A stretch of 64,000 nt of DNA from Porogramme epimiltina (Eukaryota; Basidiomycota; Agaricomycetes; Polyporales; Polyporaceae), in assembly GCA_900155495.1 (NCBI GenBank), contig FTLJ01000223.1:18824-82823 (forward strand), given 5' to 3'. The notes beneath the pieces are model-generated. The model saw nothing but the letters and a program-made list of their open reading frames with translations. It had not been told where the DNA came from and searched no databases. A program made the translations under genes and the position numbers. Shown here one piece after another: positions 47,346 through 58,999 of this stretch (positions are counted from its first letter, which is position 1; each line of letters opens with the position of its first letter).

Positions 47346-49320
47346 GTCAAACAATGGTGCGAGAGACAGAGCGTGGGGTGCTGTGGGTAAGGTGGGTAAG
47401 TCCTCTAGCGACGCCAGGGGGGGTATATAGGGTCAATCCTCACTTAGGATACAACACTCAATCTATGAGTTCCGAAGAGTGCTTTGGATCCCATGGAGCC
47501 CGGGCTTCGAATGTTGATGATAAATAAGGTCCTGTTAAGTCCTGTAAAACATTCGATTTGGTGCATGATACATTGAACATTTGGCTGCGCACCTTCACAC
47601 GTCAAGTGGTGCCCTTCGCCTCTAGTATACCCACTAAGCCGAACGCGTGAAGTTAGCACTACATAAGTGCCATTAGATATTTCACAAACACCTGAAGGCG
47701 TCCCATAAGTTGCGCATAGAGTGCGTTGTATCAACCGGATCCATACGCACCGGGATTATTCTACCCGGCAGTTTCCGTGGTCGTCTTCAGGACGTGTGTA
47801 CCGCTCTTCCACATGACTGGTTGTCTCGGCCACAAATGACAAGCTGCGGGCAAATATATATCAGCATATTTTGTTGTTATGAGGATAGGGGGAACAAGTT
47901 CGCAGGAAATGTAAGTAGGAAGCTGTCGCAGATAGCTAGCAACCATGGAACCGCACAGGACCGGTGGCTATGATCTGCATCCCGGGCAATGCATGTCATG
48001 CGGCGTGCAACGGAAGAGCCACATCGACAGATAGAAGACACCGAGGTGGAGTGAGAGAAGTTGCCATGCGGCGTTTGGGAGCATAAGGCTTACGGATGTC
48101 CTATTTTCATGGGGTCGAGTGTAGTGCCCATCCACGAGAGGATCGAACGAGTCCTAAAAAGCTTTCAATCAGCGAGAATGGCCGGCCTGTGACATGAGCG
48201 ATACCAACCGTCGACAAAGTCGGCACCTCCCTGTCACAGGCTTGGCAGACACCGCAGCCGAATTGCGCTGCGTGGTGGAGCGCTTGAGCAGCTCCTGGTC
48301 CGTGCTCTGGCCTTATAAATAAACTCCACAGAGCCGTGGACAGGTTGTGTGTTTGTGCCAATCGAAAAGGATCTCCTGTGGGGATGGGCATTGACCTAGG
48401 GGGAAAACAGGATGACGCGGCGGTGCAGTAGTTGTGCGACGGATTACGTACGGACTTGTGATCGCAGTCAAGAGGCAAAAGTTGAGGAAGCGGTTCGTGC
48501 GCTCCGTGTTCGGAAGCGGGTTGGTAGGGAACGGCGACATAAACGGTGATTTTTGTGTACCGAATTTCTCCCGGATGAAACGGGGTAGAGGTAGAACTAC
48601 AAACAGGTCAGTGAAACCTGTCACAAATATCTCGAGAGAAGGGAGCGTACCAATTCGAAGGAGGAAGATGAAGGGTGTTGTTCTGAGTAGCAATACGCGG
48701 CGGGAAAGCCGAGTCAACCTGAGTGTTAAACCCGCCTGAAAGTCAAACCGCCGTATCGTCCTAGAACACCAGAGTCGCTGCTTCCGCTAGGTTTCGCACT
48801 CTCCCGATGCCGTCGACACCAAGCGTAAGACTGAGCCCGACTGCTGGCTTAGGTGAATGGCAGCGGTACCGGTGGTGGCGTGGATGCGATGAGGTGCAGC
48901 GGCACGAAGGTGGGCGCTGACGGATCACGATAATGGGGAAGAACTGAGACTTGAGGGGGCGCCTGGAACGTAAGCGTGTATATCTTCACCGTATGCCCGA
49001 CAGAGGTATGAAAATGGAGATCGTATATGTAGGTGTCGTGACTGCAGTGGATGAGGACGAGCGGGAAAATGTCGGAGAAATGCCACGGGCGTGACTGGAA
49101 CCGGTGGAGCCGTGCCGTTGTCCGAGCGCGCGTGGCGCTCGCGTCTTGGCCGAATCTCACCCCACATCCAAGCGACCGCAATGGCGCCCCACGTCGAGTC
49201 CCTTCCTCCCCACTCCCTTCCTGCCACCTCACACCACTTCCGATTAGCCCTTGGGAGAGTTAGAGGAAAGAGGACACCACAACCCTGCACGAGAAAAACG
49301 CCCGCTTGCTTGTATTAGCC
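47346..49320. other. Intergenic spacer, no supported gene
   Basis: About 2 kb. Open minus-strand frames at 48107-48717 include hydrophobic runs but do not match the DUF6533 blocks in order. The 48.8-49.3 kb part should hold the promoter of the MPV17-type gene. Nothing else supported. Confidence 0.4.
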
Positions 49321-50397
49321 ATGTCACGATTCCTACACGCGTTCAAGTGAGTAGGCTTCGCCGCGCCCTTCTTTCCCCACATTTGCCACACAAGCCCATG
49401 CTCAAGTACCTCTCCGTTCTCCCGTTCAGCACGGCCCTCATCCGGAGGCCTATGCTCACCCAATGCGCGACGTCCTTCGTCCTATTTGGAACGGGAGATA
49501 TCCTCGCTCAGCAGGCGTTCGAGAAAAAGGGTTCCAACCACGACGTGCGTCCTACGTCTTCTTTTCTACACCTAATTCTAATCCGACATGGGACGCACAG
49601 TGGCTTCGCACGGCGCGGTTGTCATTCTACGGAGGTCCGTCGTTCACATGCTTTACCCCATACCCCGCACTCGGCTCATCCTCCTTCTGTCGTGTGCCCG
49701 CATGTAGGCGCTATCTTCGGCCCTCTGTTGACCAAGTGGCTGCAACTCCTTAACCGTCTGCAGTTTGCCTCTCCCACCAAGGCGGTTATGTACAAGGTCC
49801 TTCCTTATATACTTGCGCGCCCCGCGCACGCGCTCATGCTCAGGCACCCCATAGGTCTACCTAGACCAGTTCGTGTTCACTCCAGGTGGGTTGATTACGT
49901 CTTCGTGCCTGCACGAGTTTTTTGTCCTGACGCGTGTGCCTGCAGGCGTGGTCGGTCTCTTCTTTGGCGCGAACACGCTGTTGGAGGGAAAGAGCGTCAG
50001 CGACGCGACGGAGCGGATATCGGAGGCATACGTCCCTACACTCATCCGTAACTGGTGCGTCTCGTCATTTCATCTCCCCTACCCCAGTTTTCGCAAAATC
50101 AGACACCTGATATCGTCTCCCGGCCGCATTTAGGGGCGTCTTCATCCCAACGCAGATCATCAACTTCCGTTATGTTCCCCCGCACCTCCGCTTCATGACT
50201 ATCAGCGTCGTCGCCTTATTCTGGAGTATGTCCTCTCTTTTATTATTGTGGTACGTTTAGTGACCTAGTGACTGATCGTTACGTCTTCCGCACTTTTGGC
50301 AGACGCGTATTTGAGCTCCGTCAATGCGGCGAAACAACTCGAGATCGCTGCCGAGCATGCACACGCGCACGAGCTAGAGGAGAAGGCTGAGCACTAG
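49321..50397 (+). CDS. SYM1: Mpv17/PMP22 family membrane protein (Sym1-type)
   Basis: Eight exons (49321-49346, 49430-49544, 49601-49634, 49708-49796, 49855-49885, 49946-50054, 50134-50225, 50303-50397) join in frame to 196 aa, the normal family length. Seen: LIRRPMLTQCATS and GDILAQQ at the N-terminus, RTARLSFYGGAIFGPLLTKW, then YLDQFVFTPGVVGLFF, and the C-terminal signature NWGVFIPTQIINFRYVPPHLR followed by a last helix and a Glu/His-rich tail. The family forms a four-helix pore in the inner mitochondrial or peroxisomal membrane; yeast Sym1 is needed for growth on ethanol at high temperature. The choice of start is supported by MSRFLHAFNTALIRRP, formed across the first intron. Cellular localisation by family knowledge only. 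Confidence 0.92.
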
Positions 50398-51088
50398 AGG
50401 AGTTGTGTTACGGGCACATATACCTGACATTTTTGGACTGTTAGACCCATATATCTGATCTACTAATAGATTTAGAGTGTACTATAACTCTCCTTTGCCC
50501 GCAATTGTTGAGTGACTGGGGTCATCGAAGGCTAGCGTCTAACAGACACCGGGCGCTTCAACCTCTCCGATTGCAGCGGACGCTGCGCACAAGCATTAGA
50601 ACGAGCCTCCAGGTATGAAGCGCAGTCAGTGCATACCCTCACCCCATGCTTACAGAGGATCTCAATTTACAGTCAACCTGAACCAGTGACAACTGCGTCC
50701 AAGAACCCTCAGCGTAGATCCTATGATGGAGGCTCTGTTTTAAAGTTCACCGCCCTCGTTGGCATGTGTTCTTTTTTCCACGGAGACAATAATCGCTGAG
50801 TATGTAAGAACTTCTAAATGTATTAACTATGTGCACCTGACGATGTGCTGTGTCAATCCGGTGTAGACTACGAATGAAGCGTACAAATCGGGAACAAAGC
50901 CCAACGATGGACCGTCTAGGCCTTCTCTGTCGTCGATTGTGCATATAATCCCCCACTTTCGACGCATCGGTTCCAACATCTTTGATACATCCTCCCTCGC
51001 CCTTTACCCTGATCTCTTCTATCAAGGTACCCAACTGTCTTAGAACTGTTATCTGCCTTGACTGATAGCGAATGTTAACAGCCATATC
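50398..51088. other. Intergenic spacer before the F-box gene
   Basis: About 0.7 kb holding the 3' flank of the MPV17-type gene and the F-box gene promoter. Nothing else recognised. Confidence 0.4.
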
Positions 51089-52921
51089 ATGCCATTTGGC
51101 TTTGAACCGATTCCATCCACCTCACGCGCTTTGAGTAGCCCGCTACCAGCGCACATGGGGCCTCATGTTTGGCAGACTTCTCCATTCAACCATGCCCCTG
51201 GTTGGGCAACTTGTGGAATCAACGACGTGCCCGACGAGGTACTCACAAACATCTTCATGGCGGTCAAGGATGAAGCTTGCCCGCCAAGCGATGAGGACCA
51301 ACCCGAACTCCACATTGAAACCCCTACGTCGTATTCGCCGTCCCCGCCTGACGTCTTGGGCTGGTCAGTCGTGACCGGCGTGTGCAGACGCTGGAGAAAG
51401 GTTGCAACGGACAATTGGGCATGCGCCCTCTGGGTGGATGTCCACGTCACCGAGCACCTGCAGTGGCTGGAGCTGTGTTTCGCGAGGTCTGGCACCCGCA
51501 ACTTGAACCTTACCGTGGTGTACAGCTCCGATTCACACTTCAGCCGTGTCACGGGCATGCTGGCAATGCACCCGAACTGCGTCGAAAGCATCTCCCTCTA
51601 TAACCTCCCTCCGGCCCCTCAGTGCATCTACTGGATGCTCCCCCCTCTCCTCCACTCGCAACAGCGCTCCCTCGCTGACCTGCGTATCTCCACCGAATTC
51701 GGACAGTATGAGTCCTCAGCCGACGACGGACGCCTGACGCGTGAGATGCTCAGCCCAGATGTCCTCCCCGCGCTCAGATCTCTCCGCCTCAAGAACACGT
51801 TCATGGACTGGGACTCGAGCGTCCTCCCCCGCCTCCACACTCTCATTTACGCCAAGGACGATTTCTCGGATGACGGCCGCGTTAACCTCGGCATGCTCCT
51901 CGGTCTCCTCAAAGAGTGCCCTTCCCTCGAGCGGCTCCACACACGTGTAGTATTCTCCGGATTCGGGGGAGGGTACGGAGGCATCCAGTTCCCAGCCGCG
52001 TCCGTCCCCCTCCCGCGCCTCAAGGCCCTCCACATCTCGGTCGCCCCGGACGACGGCTCGTACATCGCGCAGAAGCTCCTCGCCGCCCTGCGGCTCCCCG
52101 CGTCCACGGACATCGAGATCGCGCTCGAGGCCAGCGACGGGGACCTCGCGACCCTCATCCCCGACGACCCCGTCGCGCTCCCGCACCTGCGCGACGCCAC
52201 GTGGGCGTCGATCGGCACGTTCGCGTTCGCGTGCGGCACGCGCGCGCCGGACGCGGGGCCCGGGACGCAGGGGCGCCTCAAGGTCTCGTTCGAGGTGTTC
52301 GACAAGGCGCTGTGGATCGACTCGGCCGAGCGCGAGGACTGGGAGTTCTCGCGGGAGTGGGTGCGGCAGGGCGTCGCGCTCCTGAAGCACGCGCGCGGGC
52401 TGCGCGCGCTCGAGCTGCGCATGACGGACGTCGACGACGAGCCGCCGGTCCCGGAGGAGGGCGAGTTCATGCTCGACGGGGAGACGTGCCGCGAGCTCTG
52501 CGCGGCGTTCCCGGCGGTGGAGGAGCTGTGCGTGCGCGGCTTCGGCGTCGTCCGCGAGCTGCTGGTCGCGCTCGGGTGGGGCCTGGTGCGGCCGTTGGAC
52601 GGGGTGGGGAAGTGGGAGCCGATGCCGCGCCTGCGCGTGTTTGAGATCAGCACCGTTGACGATGAGAGGTTCGTGCGCTACGACACGACGTGTCTGGTGG
52701 CGTGCTTGACGTCGCGCGTTGCTTCGGGGGCGGCGCCGCTCGAGGAGCTAGTGTTCCTCCGAGAGGTCCGGAGCGGGCCTGTGGGTGAGAAATCGTTCGA
52801 GGCGGAGCCTGAGCTGTCCTCAGGCCACGTCCGTCGTCTGCTGGGGCGGGCGGTGCGTGGAAAGATGAAGTTTGAAAGGGTGCGCCCCAAGAAGTATGCG
52901 TTTTGGTCTGGCAAATATTGA
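51089..52921 (+). CDS. F-box domain protein
   Basis: Single uninterrupted frame of 610 aa from ATG 51089. The F-box lies at about residues 45-115: INDVPDEVLTNIFMAV, an acidic insert, then WSVVTGVCRRWRKVATD. The remainder shows repeated leucine-rich patches (LRSLRLKNTF, LPRLKALHISV, ALELRMTDVDD) as in the many mushroom F-box proteins with a degenerate leucine-rich-repeat C-terminus. Family role: substrate receptor of an SCF ubiquitin ligase, binding Skp1 through the F-box. Target unknown. It is intronless in a region where every neighbour has introns, but such intronless F-box genes are common in Agaricomycetes. GC content is high over its second half. Tail-to-tail with the membrane protein gene at 53200, 280 bp apart. 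Confidence 0.88.
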   Translation: MPFGFEPIPSTSRALSSPLPAHMGPHVWQTSPFNHAPGWATCGINDVPDEVLTNIFMAVKDEACPPSDEDQPELHIETPTSYSPSPPDVLGWSVVTGVCRRWRKVATDNWACALWVDVHVTEHLQWLELCFARSGTRNLNLTVVYSSDSHFSRVTGMLAMHPNCVESISLYNLPPAPQCIYWMLPPLLHSQQRSLADLRISTEFGQYESSADDGRLTREMLSPDVLPALRSLRLKNTFMDWDSSVLPRLHTLIYAKDDFSDDGRVNLGMLLGLLKECPSLERLHTRVVFSGFGGGYGGIQFPAASVPLPRLKALHISVAPDDGSYIAQKLLAALRLPASTDIEIALEASDGDLATLIPDDPVALPHLRDATWASIGTFAFACGTRAPDAGPGTQGRLKVSFEVFDKALWIDSAEREDWEFSREWVRQGVALLKHARGLRALELRMTDVDDEPPVPEEGEFMLDGETCRELCAAFPAVEELCVRGFGVVRELLVALGWGLVRPLDGVGKWEPMPRLRVFEISTVDDERFVRYDTTCLVACLTSRVASGAAPLEELVFLREVRSGPVGEKSFEAEPELSSGHVRRLLGRAVRGKMKFERVRPKKYAFWSGKY

Positions 52922-53199
52922 GCCTGAGAGCCTTTGAATAGTAATATAGTATCTGAATAGGAAACAGCCGTCATGTCTTAGCATATATGGGCCCACTTAC
53001 GATCCTCTCGAACGCTCATTTTGCATCTTGCACGCAGATTCCCTCCTGCCAGCTTCCTCGGACCCCCATGAAAGTTTGATGTATAAAGAACCACTGATTG
53101 TGGGACATGACGTGAGTTGGAGCTAGCGGTACGTTATGTGTACTATTTACTCCAATTGCGCTATCGACATAACATTTTATACCGTCGATGCAAATAGCC

Positions 53200-54739
53200 T
53201 TACACTACCCTCTCGTCGTGCGCGTGCTGGCTCCTCATGCTTTGTTCTTCCAGACCAGCATTATGTATAACAAGAGTACTCCCGGAACTCTCAGAACCAC
53301 CGGCAGGTCTAACTGGTGCGAATCTAAGGTTCATGGTCCCGGTCTCGTGCGGTGCATGATTTGCACTGGAGAGGCGAGACATGCCCCCTAGAGAAATCGA
53401 GTCAATTGTAGATGTGTTCAAAGCCGTAATAAAGATGATGAGTGCAGGATACAGTGCCTAGAGTGGACGATGGCGATTCAGCATCTGTTCCATTAATTGC
53501 TGTACGAAACACATACCACTACGGGCACGAGGCACGTGCCTGCAATCATGTCGTTCACGTTCGCGAATACGATGAAAGCTGAGCTGTTCAAGTCATTAAG
53601 GTAGAGATTTACCAAATTGACAGCTAATATCATGATCTACAGGGGTTCCCATCAGCATGATGCGTGTCGGCAGAGGGTTCCGCTTGGAGATACATACGAC
53701 GAAGGCACAATACCAGATTCCTGACTCCACGAGGAATATGAGGACTGTCAGGCAGCGAGACCTGGATATTTTCCTGCCCAAAGTTTCGCGAATGAAGCGC
53801 CAGTGCAGCCTGCGCATAGGTGAGCATAAGGCGCGACCGAACGTTGCATAACCATTACCACGCTTTATAACCAATCAAGAACGTAGCGAGAAAATTTGTT
53901 CCCCATGAGGCTGCCATACACGCGATTATTAAATTCCAAAACGGTATGGATGTGACGATGGAGGCGGCGGATGCTGGGGTCGTGCAGTATGTCGCTATTA
54001 TCCCTAAGACTGTATTGCGAGTGTAAGAATATAAACCCTTGCGCAATTATGACGTCGGTCATTACCTAACATTGTAGAAATCAGCCCCCCGCCAATTGTC
54101 TTGACAGCTAAATTATCTGGCCAGAGCGCAACGACCCGCCACCATACGATGCAGTCGTTCAAGAAACCCTAGAGCACATACGGTTGTTGTCAGTATTCGT
54201 GCGATAAACGATAGGATCCGTCCATACGTTGAGGGTGGTTGTAGCTACTAGCGTAGAGTTGCTCAAAATTTGCATTGTATAGTGCCTGTCGGAATCAGTG
54301 CCATCTGGTAGAGATGGCTGGTGTGCAGTGAATACTAAGGTGGAGCCACTTGATGTGACCAAGGGATAAGCCAGTCGGACCGCGGCGTGCAAACATGTTG
54401 ACATATAGAGTGCGATTGTCGCCACGAGCAAGACACAAGTCGAGATGCGGGAAGGGCCCTTGCGGCTGCATCCAATGTGTTAAAAATACGTATCAACGAC
54501 GCCGAAGAGGGCTTACTCACATGAGTAGATGCAGGGAAGAGAGAACCAGCGTAGACAGGACACCTGTTTTTTAGGTCAATTCACAACATGCGCGTGAGGT
54601 GTTTGCACCACGTACCCAGTAAGAAGGTGAGAACGGCATAGCCGATAAACTCAATAGAGTCCAAGAACACCGTGGGGGTTGATTTCGCTACCACACGGCC
54701 TTGAAGCACGGCATGTTCCTTCGCGAGTGACTGAGCCAT
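53200..54739 (-). CDS. Seven-transmembrane-type fungal membrane protein, unknown function
   Basis: About eight exons. The first five are clear: 54739-54616, 54563-54521, 54465-54228, 54168-54066, and one starting at 54013. Helices can be seen in IEFIGYAVLTFLL, VLLVATIALYMSTCLHAAV, FLNDCIVWWRVVALW, LGIIATYC, FWNLIIACMAASWGTNFLA, VLIFLVESGIWYCAFVVCI and a last pair near NDMIAGTCLVPVV / YPALIIFITAL. The LNDxIVxWR...LWP block and LATFLIGYKAW followed by a charged loop are what I recall from a large Agaricomycete family of seven-helix proteins without assigned ligand. The C-terminal tail (83 aa) is Ser/Gly/Asn-rich and hydrophilic, ending at TAA 53200. Receptor-like topology is possible but unproven. 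Not a member of the DUF6533-like set by motif. Confidence 0.65.
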
Positions 54740-55957
54740 ATACTTCGCCTTGGAAATCTATGAGAAATGTGAGAGAGTATGGGTGGGGTGTGCAGCATGA
54801 GAGAGGGAATGCAGCTGGTTTTAACCCAGGGAAACCTCATCCGGGAGGTGCGGCCTTCCACGTAGACACCGAATGCCTCTTGCTATGATGCTGTCAAAGT
54901 ATCGCCCTCGGCACAAGTGCTCGGTGGTATGCCCAACTTGGCGTGGTCTACTGGATGTCGTAAATTCACGCGAACAGAGCATTTCATCATGGTAAGCGGA
55001 TCTAGTTCGGAAATGGTAGGACAACTTACGGGAAGGATACTTAGACGCTTCAAGGCGTCCATACTAGCATGAAAATTTGCGTTTTATACTCTATATGAAC
55101 AGCTTCCAAGATACATGAGCGAATTGGGGCCACCGGCTGTGGCCATCATCCGGATATGCGAGGTTATAAGACACTTTGCTCAATGACACAACGGTCGGGG
55201 AGATGATACTCCCGCGCGAAAGAGCCCCCGCCTGCCCCTCAACCTGCCAGCGGATTACAGGGAACAGGCTGTTACTGCTTACGTCAAGCGCGCACGAAGT
55301 ACAGCACTTCGCCTACTAAGATACGGCTTGACGAGTCAGCGGATTCGGGGATATGTAGGAGAGCGTAGGGTGCGGTATCGTCGATCGATCGAGAGGTACT
55401 TTGACCTTCAGCCTGCTGCCAGCGGCGACGCACACGCGGCCAGAGCGGCCTGAGTCACGACGCTTGCGTGGTGAGGTGAAAGATATGATAAGATTGGCGC
55501 CTACGCCTTCAACAACCTTAATAAGCCTTGATTTCCAACTTTCCACCACTATTATATCATCCTGCTGATTCTCGGTCCAGTACACCTCTCGGAAGTCGGA
55601 AGCGACGAGTAAAGGAAATTGCTGATATGGGGCATCCATGCCGCTTACGTCTTCCTTCAAGGGATCACTGGATTCGTTTCTCAGTCCGGGGGAACAGCGA
55701 CACAATCATCTTCAAGAGTCGACATGTTCTTCAGGTCAGAAAAGCCCACGCGGGCCTAGCCGTGTTACGCCATCATATCCTAGATTAGAAGGATGATGTA
55801 TCTGGACAAAGACTCTTGACGTTTCATACCCCGCTCGCAAAACTCGGCTCTCGATCCTCTCTTGGAGACGACTCCTTGTCACTCCTCCGCCACTGCCTCT
55901 CATCCAGCACAATATTATCCCTCGAAAGCTAACTATTATTCCATAACGTTTCACATA
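54740..55957. other. Divergent spacer between membrane protein and kinase-like gene
   Basis: Both flanking genes start here and point away. A minus-strand frame at 55316-55705 (containing ASDFREVYWTENQQDDIIVV) is open but unrecognised. No tRNA or repeat seen. Confidence 0.35.
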
Positions 55958-58734
55958 ATGGAACCAGAGACGAACCAGTTTCATGTGCTGAAGAAGGACG
56001 ACTTTAACGAGCGGATTCCAGGCGAACCGCCCTCCACCTCACAGCAGGCTCTGTTCGTGGGCGCAGACTTCTCTGGTATTACCAATGAGTCAGACCTTTG
56101 CGCATTACTGGTATGTTCTTTTCAGGTACCTGCATCGACCAACTAGCTCAATCTACTACATCAGAAATCCGTGATCCAGTCCGTACTGGAGGCGGCGAAC
56201 GCCACGTATGTCCGCGTTGGAGCCGATATCGACACAGAGCACCACGAGGAGACTAATAGGAACGGAAGCATCAAGAGTAACGTGAGCGACACTAGCATAT
56301 ATCTGAACATACTTCTATCCCGCTCTGCCGGGCCCTCTGCTGCTAAACGGAGCCTCAGGCGCGCCACAGTCCGCAATCGACAGGATGATCTCAGTTCGGG
56401 TCTCCGCTCCTCTTACCACCAAGCGGTCCATATTGAGGCCAAGATAGATCCTGATGCATCTACACTACACTTCCCTGCCGAGCCCTGCACTCCAAACAAG
56501 AATATAGAACTCATTACAGATTCTATCGAGTCCTCTACACTCGCAACTTCTCTCTTCCAGGACTCCTCGAAGGCGAAGAGTTTTGCTCTAGGGTCGTCCA
56601 AGTCCATGCTCGACATCTTCAACGACCAGCACCGCCTTTTTTCCTATGCGATATACGTCGTAAAAAGTCAAGCTCGCCTTCTCTACTACGATCGATCCGG
56701 CGTCTTCGTTTCTGAAGTATTTGACTGGACGCTGACCTCGTCGTTCTTCCACACCTTTGTTTGGAAGCTGGCCCACATGTCACCCGAAGATCTAGGATAC
56801 GACCCTACCACATCGCTTGCTAGCCCCACTGAGACCGGTCGCTTCTTGGGGATGATCAAGGACTACACTCTTCCCCGGGAGCTCCGCGACATGGTGTCCC
56901 ACGCCACGAAACACCGGTTTCCTATCTGCAAAGTGCGTGTCGCTCCAGCACCTCCATCTCAAGAGGACCGTTATGTGGACACGGAGCTTGAGGGTGCTCC
57001 CTCAGGTGGCAAGGCCAAGTTCTTCTTGATCGGGCGCCCTTCCTACTCGGCCGACACCCTTTTCGGTGAATGCACAAGAAGATATATCGCGCTCGATCTT
57101 CAAACTGGGAAATTGTGCTCTCTCAAAGACTACTGGCGACCGCTTGTCCCAGGTTGGACGCGGCCAGAACACGCGGTGTATCAACACTTCCGCTATAGCG
57201 ACGTCACTTCTGGAATTGCGACGCTCGTTTGCGGCGGCGACGTTGGCGGATTTCAGGCACAGCGTACGGTGGTCCAGGACTTTCAGCCAGTGCAAGACCG
57301 ACCGGTATCCCGTGTCCACTATCGCATCGTGACGGCGGAAGTTGGCTTGCCGCTGGCAAGCTTCTCGAGCTTCAAGGAGCTTTGTCGTGTCCTCACACAT
57401 GCGATGGAAGGTAAGTCTCTACCTCAACTCGCCATACTAACCGGTTAGGCTGATATTAGTTGTTACAGGACATTATCTAGCGTGGACGAAGGGTGAAGTG
57501 CTGCACCGCAACGTCAGCACCTCTAGCATTCTTATCGATCCGTTCACGCGAAACGGATTCCTGGTCGACTGGGATCTTTCTCGTTTCAAGAGCGAGCTTA
57601 GTGAGGGGTCTTTTGGACTTGATGGATCCGTAAGTCTTCCATGTGCTTCCCGTTCAGCTAATATCGTCTCATCAAGTTCCCCAGGGTGCTTGGCCGTTCA
57701 ACTCAGCGTTACTTCTAAAGTATCCCCGGAAGCCTCACCGCTTGGCTGACGACATCGAGTCCTTCGTCCATATCTTCTACTATCTGGTACTTCGATATCA
57801 CAAAACCAACGTACCCGATTTACGGGTCAAGATAAATCGATTGTACGAGCATTCCAGTCGACTTCGCGGCATCAAGATCGGGGGCGACGACAAGCTGATT
57901 AACAACCTGAGTCCCCAGCCGAGCTTCTCAGTCACCACTGACGACTACGTCCTGCAGAGCATCTTGCGCCAGCTCGCCACGGTCTGCCACAATCACTACA
58001 TTCTCATCGACCTTTCGCGCATGGAAGAGCTGTACGGGCTCTATCACGTCGCGCGCACGCCTCATGCTCCAGGACGCCTTCACACTCCCGTCAACTCTCC
58101 GGGTCGCGGCTTCGAAGTCTGCATACCTATCCCCTCCTCCGCCGCGCTCATGTCGGCCCGAATGACGATGGGCGCCGTGCCGACGCCCTCGAATGTCCCC
58201 CAGGACCCCTGCGACGTAGACGGTCCCCTTTCTTCTCACGGCCACGTCGTCGGCGCGCTCTCAACTTACCAGACCTTCACCGAAAGCCCCAACCACAGGC
58301 CTCAGGACCAGTTCTCGTTCGATACTGGGCCACTGGAAGAGGACGTGCCGCAAGACCCGTCGGGTAGCCAGTTGGGGGACGCGTCCTCGGCACCGCAACC
58401 TTCCGGTATCCCCGACGACGAGTCCGTTTTAGAGTTAACCGACTCCGAGACGACTGTTAGCGTGTCGAAGCCCCAGAGCAAGCCTGGATCTCCGACGGCT
58501 CGCCCCAAGGCTCCTTCCAAAGCGCGCCCTGCTGCGAAGTCTGCGAGCGCAGCCGGGAAGGGCAAGAGTCGACCGAGAGCCAAGACTGGTGGAGGAAAGG
58601 GAAGCAAGAACAAGAAGCGGCAGAGGGCTGAGGAAACTGAGGAGGCGGCGACGGCGGCGGCGACGGACAACCGTGGAGAGGGTCCGTCTCGCAACGTACA
58701 GCGTAGCTCGAAACGCTCGAGGAGGCGTAGCTGA
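55958..58734 (+). CDS. FunK1-type fungal protein kinase, predicted pseudokinase
   Basis: Four exons (55958-56110, 56165-57410, 57469-57629, 57685-58734) give 869 aa. Order seen: an N-terminal region with a long acidic stretch, HRLFSYAIYVVKSQARLLYYDRSGVF (split here as HRLFSYAIYVV and ARLLYYDRSGVF), which is the FunK1 start, LVPGWTRPEHAVYQHF, then the catalytic loop LHRNVSTSSILI and the metal loop LVDWDLSR. AWPFNSALLL, ADDIESFVHIFYYLVL and a long tail ending in Lys/Arg/Ala-rich basic sequence (KGSKNKKRQRAE) that looks like a nuclear localisation signal follow. FunK1 kinases are expanded in multicellular basidiomycetes. The usual loop is HRDxxxxN; here codon AAC gives Asn for the catalytic Asp and the metal-binding Asn is Ser, so phosphotransfer is doubtful. 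The D of DWD remains. Confidence 0.85.
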
Positions 58735-58999
58735 GGATATTCTGTGATTGTGTATAACCTCGTGTATTGTACCCATGTCCCATTCATGTATCATCCCGCC
58801 CCGATCGTTCGGAAAGACCTTCAATTAGAATAAATCTCACAATTCAGAGCAGTTCCGTACATCTTTCATTAAGCTTCTTGTAAATAAAGATACGAATAGC
58901 GATACAGAGCAGGCACGACTATGTACAGACCATTATAAGCCCATTTCAAGAGCGGGAATTCCCCCGCCCCAATCAACAACACATCCTCCCCCCCTCCTT
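58735..58999. other. Short gap between convergent genes
   Basis: Shared 3' region of the FunK1-type gene (plus) and the Rxt3-type gene (minus). Nothing else seen. Confidence 0.5.

Noticed and set aside
48107..48717. Minus-strand frames with hydrophobic runs, considered as another DUF6533 fragment
   Set aside because: None of the diagnostic blocks (LFW, NRYL, SRFLLDLQ) is present in order; resemblance is limited to general hydrophobicity.
51591..52653. Overlapping minus-strand and alternate-frame ORFs across the F-box gene
   Set aside because: Shadow frames of a GC-rich coding sequence; they lack motifs and are fully covered by the 610-codon gene.
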